A DNA stretch of 10,883 nt from an uncultured Duncaniella sp. (GTDB taxonomy: Bacteria; Bacteroidota; Bacteroidia; Bacteroidales; Muribaculaceae). Shown here one piece after another: positions 1-6,481 of this stretch. Position numbers and translations under genes: made by a program. Each line of letters starts with the position of its first letter. Positions within the stretch are counted from its first letter, which is position 1. The stretch is taken from positions 1-10,883 of the forward strand of contig CAJURI010000074.1 of the NCBI GenBank assembly GCA_910588795.1, given 5' to 3'. The notes under the pieces were generated by a model. It was not told the origin of the DNA. It saw nothing but the letters and a program-made list of their open reading frames with translations, and searched no databases.

Positions 1-69
1 ATAGAAGAGATAAAAAAGATTGTTTTAAGTAACACACATTTTGATTGGTTTTGATAAAAGATTGAATTG

Positions 70-112
70 CAGCCATGGCAGATTTGAGATCTGTATGGCT
101 GTTTTTTGTTTT
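70..112 (+). terminator. Intrinsic terminator of a gene left of the window
   Basis: A two-part hairpin is visible. CAGCCAT (70-76) pairs with ATGGCTG (95-101), and inside it CAGAT (79-83) pairs with ATCTG (89-93), leaving a 5-base loop. Six T residues follow directly (102-107), then a further T-rich run. This is a textbook rho-independent terminator on the plus strand. It presumably ends a gene whose 3' end lies before or within the first 60 bases. One frame is open from base 1 to a TGA near base 54, but it is too short to name. Confidence 0.8.
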
Positions 113-314
113 AATATTTGCTGCTGATTAAGGGCGTTTGTAATAATAATGAATGTGCGGAGACTTAATGCATAATAATGTAATAAAATTGTAATATTTT
201 ATGTTTTGAGTCATTGTATTGATATATAGTCATTTGTGTGATTGTGTAATGGTGCTTAAGATATTTATTGTAATATTTTACTGGAATTTTAGTGTTTTTA
301 TAGTAACATAATTG
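113..314. other. AT-rich intergenic leader without a gene
   Basis: About 200 very AT-rich bases lie between the leftward terminator and the sigma-factor promoter. No convincing reading frame is present. A 13-bp direct repeat, TTGTAATATTTTA, occurs at 189-201 and 268-280, 79 bp apart. It could be a regulator site, or chance in AT-rich DNA. Confidence 0.5.
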
Positions 315-322
315 TAACTTTG
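315..322 (+). promoter_or_regulatory. Bacteroidetes-type -7 element for the sigma-factor gene
   Basis: TAACTTTG matches the Bacteroidetes primary-sigma -7 consensus TAnnTTTG at every fixed position. It ends 38 bases before the ATG at 361. There is no clean TTTG at the expected -33 distance; the nearest candidates (TTAG at 289-292, AGTG at 291-294) are weak. Transcription would start near base 330 and give a short leader. Confidence 0.55.
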
Positions 323-360
323 TGTGCAGATAATAATTCACACAAATAAAAAAGTCGTCG

Positions 361-873
361 ATGGATATCCGTAATAGATTAACACGTTTACACCCCAATC
401 TACTGAACTATGCTTTCATGCTCACTTCATGCCGGGATGCAGCAAATGACCTGCTTAGTGAGACGAAAGCTGCTGCAGCCGCTTCCGGTGCAAATGTTTC
501 GGTCGATGATGAAAGCTTTAAAGGGTGGGCCTTTGATCTGATGAGAAGTATATTTGAAAAAAGATTTTCGAATATGGAGACTGCTTCACGCAGGTCAAAT
601 ACAAGAACGGCTTCATCAACGGATGGAGCCATATATGGTATAACCATATCCCGGGCAGGCGATGAGTCTCTGCCGGAGGGGACCTATTCAGTCAGAGATG
701 TGACTCATATACTTAGTATCCTCGGGGCTGAGTACCGTAGGCCTGCAGAACTTTATTTCTCCGGATATGGATTGACGGAGATTGCAGATGAGCTGAACAT
801 TTCGCTCGGAGCATTGGAGCATAGGCTTTCGTACTGCATGACGTGGCTCCGAGTAAATCTTTCGTTGCTTTGA
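361..873 (+). CDS. ECF-type RNA polymerase sigma factor (sigma-70 family)
   Basis: This 170-residue protein has the architecture of an extracytoplasmic-function sigma factor, which would direct core RNA polymerase to a dedicated promoter set. Residues 1-70 look like region 2: HPNLLNYAFML, a degenerate region 2.1, then FKGWAFDLMRSIFEKRF, which resembles the 'FKAWxFTIMKNxFIN' helix typical of Bacteroidetes ECF factors. Residues 107-167 look like region 4, with a helix-turn-helix around 126-148 (GLTEIADELNISLGALEHRL). The linker at about 71-105 is rich in Ser, Thr and Arg. The length is normal for the group. No anti-sigma gene follows: the next gene is convergent, so this is an orphan factor whose control is not evident here. 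The ATG lies 38 bases after a perfect TAnnTTTG element. Region 2 is divergent, so its target promoters cannot be predicted. The family call is good; the specific role is unknown. Confidence 0.8.
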   Translation: MDIRNRLTRLHPNLLNYAFMLTSCRDAANDLLSETKAAAAASGANVSVDDESFKGWAFDLMRSIFEKRFSNMETASRRSNTRTASSTDGAIYGITISRAGDESLPEGTYSVRDVTHILSILGAEYRRPAELYFSGYGLTEIADELNISLGALEHRLSYCMTWLRVNLSLL

Positions 874-917
874 TGCTGTGTAAGTCCGATGCAATTCACA
901 TCATTGGTATAAATAAA

Positions 918-950
918 GAAAGGTGCGAGCTGTAACAGCTGGCACCTTTC
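918..950. terminator. Bidirectional hairpin terminator between convergent genes
   Basis: GAAAGGTGC (918-926) pairs perfectly with GCACCTTTC (942-950). After one G-G mismatch, AGCTG (928-932) pairs with CAGCT (936-940) around a TAA loop. Both flanks are T-rich on the outgoing strand: CGTATTATTTT to the right on plus, and CTTTATTT to the left on minus. It sits between the sigma-factor gene ending at 873 and the OmpH-like gene ending at 983, so it probably stops transcription from both. Confidence 0.7.
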
Positions 951-982
951 GCGTATTATTTTGAGTGTATGGATCGACGTTA

Positions 983-1603
983 TTATTTCTTTTCTTCCGG
1001 CTTGGTGTAACGTGCGTTAAGACCTTCTATCACCTCGTTGGTTATATCGAGGGCCGGATTGAAATATACGCCGGCATTCTTATAAAGAATGGCGTCATAT
1101 TTCTTGGCAGCATTGTATTCCTTGATGAATTTCTCGATAGAGTCGTTGAGCTGTATCTGCTGCTGTGCGAGCTCATTGTCAGCGTTACGGCTGAGCCCTG
1201 CGAGATAGTTCTCGGCATCCTGCTGCATCTTCTGTAGCTTCTGCATGTCGGCATTGTAGCTTGCCTCGGTGAGATACCCGTTAGACTGGGCTTTCTGCTG
1301 TATAGAAGCAGCGAATTTCTGTATTTCAGACCCTTTGGCATTGCGTGCGTTGTCGATGCGTTGTACTGCGCGCATTGTAGCTTCCTGCAGATCTTTGGCG
1401 AGTTGATAGTGAGCGAGCACGGAGTCACCGTCGATATAACGGATGTTGATGGAAGAGGGGATTGTCGCGCCATCGGCCGAAGTCGCTGTAGGTGACTGGG
1501 CGGCTGAGTTCTTGTCGGCGGCAGAGTCTCCTCCGCAAGAAGTCATGCTCAAGGCCATAATGCCCAGGAGCAGCGAGGAAGCTGACATTGCTAACTTTTT
1601 CAT
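983..1603 (-). CDS. OmpH/Skp-family periplasmic lipoprotein
   Basis: This 206-residue protein has a lipoprotein-type signal. After MKK and a hydrophobic stretch comes MTSC with Cys23, followed by GGDSAADKNS and a low-complexity Ser/Ala/Thr linker to about residue 48. From about 52 to 204 the sequence reads as an OmpH/Skp domain. IRYIDGDSVLAHY matches the usual first strand ('xYVDxDSLLxxY' in Bacteroidetes relatives), then come long Gln-, Ala- and Lys-rich helices predicted to form a coiled coil (about 68-170), then NPALDITNEVIEGLN, the typical closing strand and helix. Skp proteins are periplasmic chaperones that hold unfolded outer-membrane proteins. Lipid-anchored versions are common in Bacteroidetes and their client role is inferred. 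The gene follows the small membrane protein gene (stop at 1669) by 65 bases with no clear promoter between, so the two are probably co-transcribed. It ends 33 bases before the bidirectional hairpin. Confidence 0.8.
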   Translation of the reverse strand: MKKLAMSASSLLLGIMALSMTSCGGDSAADKNSAAQSPTATSADGATIPSSINIRYIDGDSVLAHYQLAKDLQEATMRAVQRIDNARNAKGSEIQKFAASIQQKAQSNGYLTEASYNADMQKLQKMQQDAENYLAGLSRNADNELAQQQIQLNDSIEKFIKEYNAAKKYDAILYKNAGVYFNPALDITNEVIEGLNARYTKPEEKK

Positions 1604-1668
1604 GTCGTAAATCAGGATGATAATGATGTAATAGAATTACTTTTTGATGTTTTCGTATGGTGGATATC

Positions 1669-1836
1669 CTACATATCTCGGTGGCATCCGATCCCTTTTT
1701 GCCTAAGCCTGTCATTGTCGTGGGCGTGACCTGAAGGGAATCTGCCATCCTTTACGAAGAATACCTTTACACCGAGAAGCACTACGGCTATCCCTACCAG
1801 GAATGCCGTAAGGACTATTGTGAGCAGGATATTCAT
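1669..1836 (-). CDS. Small single-pass inner-membrane protein
   Basis: This 55-residue protein begins at the ATG at 1836; an in-frame ATG at 1869 would lie upstream of both -7 candidates and is not used here. Residues 2-26 form one hydrophobic helix (NILLTIVLTAFLVGIAVVLLGVK), followed by a short polar tail, VFFVKDGRFPSGHAHDNDRLRQKGIGCHRDM. I recognise this layout from memory as a conserved Bacteroidetes small membrane protein: a helix, then F(F)VKxGxFPxxH, then LRxKGIxC. No function is established for it that I can name. The His residues and the single Cys in the tail are conserved-looking. The tail is probably cytoplasmic by the positive-inside rule, since the N-terminus is uncharged. It is followed closely by the OmpH-like gene. 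Confidence 0.7.
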   Translation of the reverse strand: MNILLTIVLTAFLVGIAVVLLGVKVFFVKDGRFPSGHAHDNDRLRQKGIGCHRDM

Positions 1837-1857
1837 CGTTGTCAGAGTTTTCCACTG

Positions 1858-1899
1858 CAAATGTAGCAAATTTAGCCTAATAATGTAGCCTATCTCAAT
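1858..1899 (-). promoter_or_regulatory. Promoter of the small membrane protein/OmpH-like unit
   Basis: On the minus strand there are two perfect TAnnTTTG -7 candidates: TAAATTTG (1874-1867) and, nine bases further downstream, TACATTTG (1865-1858). The first has a partial -33 element, ATTG (1899-1896), at 21-bp spacing, and it ends 30 bases before the ATG at 1836. That makes it the better choice. Confidence 0.6.
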
Positions 1900-1912
1900 T
1901 TTATTTTGTAAT

Positions 1913-1944
1913 TTAGTGGTGCAATTAAGTATTTTTTATACTTG
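1913..1944 (+). promoter_or_regulatory. Weak candidate promoter of pepD
   Basis: TATACTTG (1937-1944) matches TAnnTTTG at five of six fixed positions, with TTAG (1913-1916) about 20 bp upstream as a poor -33 element. The leader to the ATG at 2036 would be roughly 85 bases. No better match lies between here and the start codon. Confidence 0.35.
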
Positions 1945-2035
1945 ATTCGTACATGAGCTAAAAATTTCTAAAAATATCGATTCCATACATCCTAAATTAA
2001 CACAGAAAATCAACCTTAAATAATAATTCAAAAAT

Positions 2036-3496
2036 ATGGAAATCAAAGATCTTCAGCCTCAAGCAGTGTTCTCGATATTTGACGAGATCACACGTATCCC
2101 GCGTCCCTCCAAAAAGGAGGAGAAAATCCGCGCATATCTTCTGGATTTCGCGAGGAAGCATGACATCGCTGCAAAGACTGATGCAGTGGGCAATGTAGTG
2201 CTCAGTGTGCCTGCCACTCCCGGGCATGAAGATGCACCTACCGTGATCCTGCAGGGGCATATGGATATGGTGTGCGAGAGCAATGACAAGGGGTTCGATT
2301 TCACCACTCAGCCCATACCGGCATACGTCGATGGTGAATGGATAAAGACCAAAGGGACCACTCTCGGAGCTGACAACGGCATAGGCATGGCCGCCTCGCT
2401 CGCCATACTTACCGACAAGACTTTCGAGCACGGACCCATAGAGGCTCTCTTCACTGTAGACGAGGAGACAGGCATGACCGGAGCCAACAACCTCGGCGAA
2501 GGTATGATCTCGGGCTCGATACTACTCAACCTTGACTCGGAAGATGACGCAGAGATATTCGTAGGCTGCGCCGGCGGTATCGACACTCAGGCATTCTTCA
2601 CCTACAAGCGTTCGTTCGCGCCCAATGATTTCCTGTATTTCCGCATCAATATCGAGGGTCTCAACGGCGGACACTCCGGCGGTGACATTCATCTCGGCCG
2701 TGCCAATGCCAACAAGCTTCTTGCAAGATTCCTGTTCCGTCTTTCAGGTCAGCATGAGGTAGTGGTGTCGGAGATCGACGGCGGAAATCTGCGCAACGCC
2801 ATCCCGCGCGCATCGCATGCTGTGATAGGTGTGCACACCTCTAAGAAGGAGAGCGTGCGTGTTCAGCTCAACAATTATATAGCCGAGCTTGAGAACGAAT
2901 ATGCCGGACTGGAGCCTAATCTCAAGATCACTATGGAAAGTGTTGACACTCCCGACTTTGCGATAGACCAGGAGACATCCACCAGCCTTATACGCGCTCT
3001 CTACAGCGCGCCTCACGGAGTGGTGTCCATGAGCCGTGATCTCGAAGGGCTTGTGGAGACCTCCACTAACCTTGCATCCGTGAAGATGGCTGCTGACAAT
3101 ACCATCGTTGTCACAACAAGCCAGCGCAGCTCAGTGGAGTCACGCAAGCTTGATATCGCCGCACAGGTGGAGGCTCTCTTCCTGCTTGCCGGCGCACGTG
3201 TGGTGCATGGCGAGGGATATCCCGGATGGCAGCCCAATATGGAGTCGCCCATAATGAAGATGAGCCGTGACGCCTACGAGGAACTTTACGGTGTGAAGCC
3301 TGCCATCAAGGCTATACATGCCGGACTGGAGTGCGGTCTCTTCCTTACCAAGTATCCGCATCTTGACATGGTGTCGTTCGGCCCGACACTGCGCGATGTG
3401 CACTCTCCTTCAGAGCGCATGCATATCCCGGCAGTGGAGAGGTTCTACGGTCAGCTCAAACGTACACTGGAGAAAGTCGGCAATACCAAGAAGTAA
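2036..3496 (+). CDS. pepD: Cytosol nonspecific dipeptidase / aminoacyl-histidine dipeptidase (M20)
   Basis: This 486-residue protein matches the full length of PepD, a cytoplasmic dinuclear-zinc dipeptidase of the M20 family that hydrolyses Xaa-His and many other dipeptides. All expected M20 landmarks are visible. ILQGHMDMVCE supplies the first metal-ligand His75 with Asp77. GTTLGADNGIGMA supplies the bridging Asp113. VDEETGMTGA carries the catalytic Glu143 and ligand Glu144. LNLDSED supplies Asp167. Near the C-terminus, GPTLRDVHSPSERM carries the last ligand His. The central part, about 200-390, is the lid/dimerisation domain, including GLNGGHSGGDIHLGRANA, which is characteristic of the PepD subgroup. 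The gene is monocistronic: a weak promoter lies about 90 bases upstream and a strong terminator starts about 30 bases after the stop. It is an ordinary housekeeping gene, complete and with no missing residues. Confidence 0.95.
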   Translation: MEIKDLQPQAVFSIFDEITRIPRPSKKEEKIRAYLLDFARKHDIAAKTDAVGNVVLSVPATPGHEDAPTVILQGHMDMVCESNDKGFDFTTQPIPAYVDGEWIKTKGTTLGADNGIGMAASLAILTDKTFEHGPIEALFTVDEETGMTGANNLGEGMISGSILLNLDSEDDAEIFVGCAGGIDTQAFFTYKRSFAPNDFLYFRINIEGLNGGHSGGDIHLGRANANKLLARFLFRLSGQHEVVVSEIDGGNLRNAIPRASHAVIGVHTSKKESVRVQLNNYIAELENEYAGLEPNLKITMESVDTPDFAIDQETSTSLIRALYSAPHGVVSMSRDLEGLVETSTNLASVKMAADNTIVVTTSQRSSVESRKLDIAAQVEALFLLAGARVVHGEGYPGWQPNMESPIMKMSRDAYEELYGVKPAIKAIHAGLECGLFLTKYPHLDMVSFGPTLRDVHSPSERMHIPAVERFYGQLKRTLEKVGNTKK

Positions 3497-3527
3497 TAAT
3501 GTGACGACAGAATAAGTCCGAAAAATA

Positions 3528-3578
3528 GCCGAAGCCACAAGGCAGGTTGAAATACCCTTTGTGGCTTCGGTGTTTTTT
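3528..3578. terminator. Strong bidirectional terminator between pepD and the muramidase gene
   Basis: CCGAAGCCACAA (3529-3540) pairs without a mismatch with TTGTGGCTTCGG (3559-3570), giving a 12-bp stem and an 18-base loop. On the plus strand TGTTTTTT follows (3571-3578). On the minus strand the stem is followed by CTATTTTT (from 3521-3528). It serves pepD (+) and the convergent muramidase gene (-). Confidence 0.9.
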
Positions 3579-3603
3579 ACGGTCCTGTGATTCCGCAGCG
3601 TTG

Positions 3604-4359
3604 CTATTGCTCTGTCAGGGCCTCGGCTGTCTCCTTGCTGTGTCGGGCATAGGCCGAAGCCATGCGGGTGTGATAAGCCCGTCGCGCGTAGGAGGGTCCG
3701 TTGTAGCCACGGGCAAATGCCGCCCAGTTCTTGGACTGGAGATGCTTGAGCAGACCGGTGTCCGTTATGAATCTGGCGAACATGTCGAGCTGGTCACGCT
3801 CTGACCGTGACATAAGCTCCACAAAGTGCTCAAGGCTTTCAGCCCCGCACTTTTTCCAGTTGAATCCGCCTATCTGGAACATGCCCCAGAAGGTGCCTTC
3901 TATCGCGGCGTGCGGATGTATGGTCATGGCGGCTTCGAGGCGTCGGTTGGCGCGCTGCTGGGAACCGCGATGAGAATTGAACACTACGGAATGGGATGTG
4001 CCGTATTTGGAGAGATTGACCCCGCGCCTTTTGGCGAAACGGCGAAACATGGTGAGGTCAAAATTGATGAGCGGCTTGCCTGGAGCGGAAAACCCCTCAT
4101 GGGTGCGTCCGGCCTCGATTTCAACGACGGCCTTGATGGCGGCGACTTCCACGCCCAGTGATCGGGCAACTTCCTGGAAGTCCTGTTCAGTCAATGCGAG
4201 AATTGTGTCATTCGGCTCTGTGAGCTGTTTTGCCAAAGCTATCGGTGATTCGTCAGCGGGGATCCCTGATGATTTATGGGACTGTCCGTCACCATTGATG
4301 GTGAATATTACTGAGGAGAGTAGCACCGATGCTACGAGCAGGGCTGCACGTTGTAGCAT
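3604..4359 (-). CDS. Exported N-acetylmuramidase-family protein (DUF3380 type)
   Basis: This 251-residue protein resembles the N-acetylmuramidase family formerly called DUF3380 (Pfam Muramidase), enzymes that cleave the glycan of peptidoglycan. Residues 1-21 form a signal peptide or N-terminal membrane anchor, and about 22-54 a polar linker. The domain covers about 56-240. LTEQDFQEVARSLGVEVAAIKAVVEIEAG contains Glu80 and Glu82, one of them the likely catalytic acid. PLINFDLTMFRRF is the family's 'PxIxFExHxFxR' strand with Asp101 where Glu is more usual. FWGMFQIGGFNW (157-168) is the substrate-groove segment, and FARGYNGPSYARRAYHTRMASAY closes the fold. In many relatives the gene belongs to phage lysis cassettes, but no phage gene is nearby and the signal peptide points to a resident envelope enzyme. 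The family call is fairly sure; the catalytic residue assignment is inference. Confidence 0.8.
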   Translation of the reverse strand: MLQRAALLVASVLLSSVIFTINGDGQSHKSSGIPADESPIALAKQLTEPNDTILALTEQDFQEVARSLGVEVAAIKAVVEIEAGRTHEGFSAPGKPLINFDLTMFRRFAKRRGVNLSKYGTSHSVVFNSHRGSQQRANRRLEAAMTIHPHAAIEGTFWGMFQIGGFNWKKCGAESLEHFVELMSRSERDQLDMFARFITDTGLLKHLQSKNWAAFARGYNGPSYARRAYHTRMASAYARHSKETAEALTEQ

Positions 4360-4588
4360 AAAAATGATTTTAGTTCAACAATACCCCATTGCGCGCCTGT
4401 CGCGGCGCATAGGGGAGATAGTCATGCATAGCATTCACCGCAAGGGACATCACACATGTGCCGTACGGATTTGGAGAGAACGCTATAACTGTTACATAAC
4501 GTCAACGCTATGTATTTTATTGTATGAGAGGCTTAAAAATATTTCTCTTTGTCCCTCCTCGCAGGGCGGTGGGAGGAAAAGACACAAG
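4360..4588. other. Upstream region of the muramidase gene, no gene seen
   Basis: No convincing reading frame lies here. There is an imperfect hairpin, CCCC..TGCGC (4384-4394) against GCGCA..GGGG (4405-4415), just upstream of the muramidase start. An 8-bp direct repeat, AACGCTAT, occurs at 4479-4486 and 4504-4511 (25 bp apart) and flanks GTTACATAAC (4491-4500). Two imperfect minus-strand -7 matches exist: TATTGTTG, too close to the start at 4359 to be likely, and TAGCGTTG (4510-4503). I cannot choose a promoter. Confidence 0.4.
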
Positions 4589-4626
4589 TGGCGATGTGTC
4601 CATTGTATGATCCGGACACATCGCCA
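4581..4626 (-). terminator. Terminator of the rubrerythrin gene
   Basis: TGGCGATGTGTCC (4589-4601) pairs perfectly with GGACACATCGCCA (4614-4626): 13 bp with a 12-base loop. It lies about 50 bases after the rubrerythrin stop on the minus strand. The T-tract after it is poor (CTTGTGTCTTTT), so efficiency is uncertain. Confidence 0.65.
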
Positions 4627-4677
4627 TTATATAATTAAAGATAGGTTTGTAGCCTGTAGTCGAGTGTTGGTTTCGGC

Positions 4678-5262
4678 TCAATAGTTTTCGGCTTTGCGTT
4701 CGAAATATCCCTGCTCTTTTCCGCATACGGGACATTTCTTTGGGGCCGAACTACCCTTGTGGACAAATCCGCAGTGCATGCACTGCCATTCCTGCTCGGG
4801 ATCTTCACCTGTAAACTCGGTGTCGGAGGTCAGTCTGCCGAGCAGACGGAGGTAACGCTTCTCATGCTCTATCTCCACCTTGGCAACCATTTTGAACAGA
4901 GCGGCGATGTCAGGGAATCCTTCATCGGATGCAACCATGGCGAAATTGGCGTAAAGGTCGCTCCATTCTTCGTGCTCGCCGGCAGCGGCTTCGCGGAGGT
5001 TGGTGATTGTGTCGCCTACCACTCCGGCGGGATAGCCTGCCTGTATGGTCACTACGCCGCCTTCAAGCTTGCTGAAGAACAGTTCGGCATGGCTCATCTC
5101 CTGTTTGGCTGTGATCTTGAATATCTTGGCGATCTGGCGGTAGCCCTCTTCCTTGGCTTTCTTAGCGAAGAGTGTATATCGTGAACGAGCCTGGCTTTCA
5201 CCGGCGAAAGCTGCGAGCAGATTGTGCTCGGTCTGGGTGCCTTTTACTGATTTTTTATCCAT
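4678..5262 (-). CDS. rbr: Rubrerythrin
   Basis: This 194-residue protein is a classical rubrerythrin, a cytoplasmic non-haem di-iron peroxidase that reduces hydrogen peroxide to water in anaerobes. The four-helix di-iron domain spans about 8-140. AFAGESQARSRY gives Glu22. AKQEMSHAE gives the first ExxH (Glu55, His58). AGEHEEW gives the Glu ligands around 96-99. VAKVEIEHEKRYL gives the second ExxH (Glu130, His133). The C-terminal rubredoxin-like domain has CMHC (Cys151, Cys154) and CPVC (Cys167, Cys170), which bind one Fe as the electron-transfer site. The frame stays open to an ATG at 5364, but the added 34 residues are not family-like, so I start at MDKKSVKGTQ (5262). The WYL regulator gene lies 153 bases upstream on the same strand; with only weak promoter matches between, the two might be co-transcribed. 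The gene ends at a hairpin at 4589-4626. Confidence 0.96.
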   Translation of the reverse strand: MDKKSVKGTQTEHNLLAAFAGESQARSRYTLFAKKAKEEGYRQIAKIFKITAKQEMSHAELFFSKLEGGVVTIQAGYPAGVVGDTITNLREAAAGEHEEWSDLYANFAMVASDEGFPDIAALFKMVAKVEIEHEKRYLRLLGRLTSDTEFTGEDPEQEWQCMHCGFVHKGSSAPKKCPVCGKEQGYFERKAENY

Positions 5263-5415
5263 GGGGGTAAATGTGTTATGAGATGTAAGGGGGGGAGTCT
5301 CACGGCTGTGTTGCCGTCGCTCATCGGTGGTATAACAATGGATGCCCCGATATTGTTCAGGCAATAGTACGTTTTTTATGAAAGGCAGATATGTTCAGGC
5401 GATCTCCGTGGATGG

Positions 5416-6318
5416 TTAATCCTTGGGCTCGTACAGGGAGAGGGTCTCACGCAAGGATGATGTGACCATAGCCCTGAGTTCCGGGGGTGCGATCACGCAC
5501 ACTTTCGGACCTAATGACAGCACCTCCTGAAGAAAATCGGGTGTGAGGCGCAGACGGTAATAGAATATTGAATAGTCGTCGTGGACCACTTCCCGCTGGG
5601 AATGGTGCAAGGGGAGTGCACGGAAATATTTTGCCTGTCGTGAGTCGGTGCGGAGTGCCACCTCCTTGGCTTCTCCCTGAGAGAACACGATCCCGAAAGT
5701 GTCACGCACATAGCTCTCGGCGTCAAACGTCGGGTCCGGCTCAAAAGTGTCGTCGTCCAGCGTGACATCTTCCATGCGGTCGAGGGCATAGGTCTTTACT
5801 TTCTGGTCCGCTGAATTTCGACCTGTGAGATACCACCGCTGACGGAAAATTTTCAGGAAATAAGGCTCTACAATTACACCGTTGCTCGGTGTAGAGCGTG
5901 TGTAGGGACGGTAGGTGAAGTGAACGGCGCGGTGCTCGCGCAGGGCCGATATCACCTGCGACAGGTATAGGCGTGCCGACGGCACATCCTCAAGAAATAT
6001 TCTGTCGGATATGTCGGAGGCGGTGGACAGAGCATTGCTTGTCGCGGCAGTGTTGAGCAGCCAGTCGGTGACACCTTCCTGATGGCCGTCACCGGTGGCT
6101 ATGGAGTATTCGTAGGTGGCAGGATCATAGTGAATCGATATCGAGAAAAGTTCTTCGATGGCTTCACGGTAGTTGTAGAATGTGCGGCGCGGCAGCGGTT
6201 CGCCGTTGGAAAAGGGTGATTTGATCCACAGTTCGTTAAGTTTGCCGCGCTTTATCGAGCCGTATCTTCTGATCGTGTCGATGAGCCACACATAGCGGCC
6301 TAATAGATTTCTTGCCAT
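5416..6318 (-). CDS. WYL-domain transcriptional regulator
   Basis: This 300-residue protein has the layout of Bacteroidetes WYL regulators. An N-terminal winged helix-turn-helix occupies about 1-70 (RYVWLIDTIRRYGSIKRGKLNELW, then LPRRTFYNYREAIEELFSISIHYD). After a linker with one helix comes the WYL domain at about 125-190. It contains VHFTYRPYTRS, VEPYFLKIFRQRWYLTGRN with the eponymous Trp162-Tyr163-Leu164, and KTYALDRMEDV. A C-terminal WCX-like extension spans about 215-298. WYL domains are thought to sense small molecules or nucleic-acid ligands; the ligand here is unknown. Such proteins are sometimes tied to defence loci or DNA damage, but the neighbours here are rubrerythrin and a TonB receptor, so I infer nothing of that sort. 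The gene has its own perfect -7 element 30 bases upstream. It may autoregulate or control the downstream rubrerythrin gene. Confidence 0.88.
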   Translation of the reverse strand: MARNLLGRYVWLIDTIRRYGSIKRGKLNELWIKSPFSNGEPLPRRTFYNYREAIEELFSISIHYDPATYEYSIATGDGHQEGVTDWLLNTAATSNALSTASDISDRIFLEDVPSARLYLSQVISALREHRAVHFTYRPYTRSTPSNGVIVEPYFLKIFRQRWYLTGRNSADQKVKTYALDRMEDVTLDDDTFEPDPTFDAESYVRDTFGIVFSQGEAKEVALRTDSRQAKYFRALPLHHSQREVVHDDYSIFYYRLRLTPDFLQEVLSLGPKVCVIAPPELRAMVTSSLRETLSLYEPKD

Positions 6319-6348
6319 AATTGTTCATTGGGGGAGGGGGACCGGTTA

Positions 6349-6356
6349 CAAAGGTA
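6349..6356 (-). promoter_or_regulatory. Bacteroidetes-type -7 element for the WYL regulator gene
   Basis: The minus strand reads TACCTTTG, a perfect TAnnTTTG, 30 bases before the ATG at 6318. No convincing TTTG is found 19-21 bp further upstream. The element lies just past the receptor-gene terminator, as expected for a separate transcription unit. Confidence 0.55.
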
Positions 6357-6403
6357 AATAAATTTATGGATTTCCTGCGTCTGAAACATCGAGAAAATAA
6401 GCA

Positions 6404-6455
6404 GCGGAGGGGTATCATAATTCCGGGACTTCCCAAATTATAATACCCCACCCGC
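6404..6455 (-). terminator. Terminator of the TonB-dependent receptor gene
   Basis: GGGGTAT (6409-6415) pairs with ATACCCC (6443-6449). After one mismatch, ATAATT (6417-6422) pairs with AATTAT (6436-6441), and GGG/CCC can close the loop. GCGG/CCGC extends the base with a small bulge. On the minus strand TTATTTTC follows (6400-6393). It lies 27 bases after the receptor stop codon. Confidence 0.65.
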
Positions 6456-6481
6456 TAAGATAATATCGGAGTTATTATATG

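Noticed and set aside
165..398. A 77-codon minus-strand frame upstream of and overlapping the sigma-factor gene
   Set aside because: Its composition is that of AT-rich noncoding DNA (Tyr, Ile, Lys and His rich), it overlaps the sigma start and promoter, and it shows no recognisable motif.
4376..4383. TATTGTTG as a -7 element for the muramidase gene
   Set aside because: It lies only 16 bases before the start codon, which would leave almost no leader, and it has no -33 partner.
5263..5364. An N-terminal extension of rubrerythrin by 34 codons
   Set aside because: The added residues do not resemble any rubrerythrin N-terminus, whereas the ATG at 5262 gives exactly the family's usual beginning and length.
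5362..5369. TACTATTG as a -7 element for rubrerythrin
   Set aside because: It has one mismatch in the TTTG half and no -33 element at the right distance, so it is too weak to list as a promoter.
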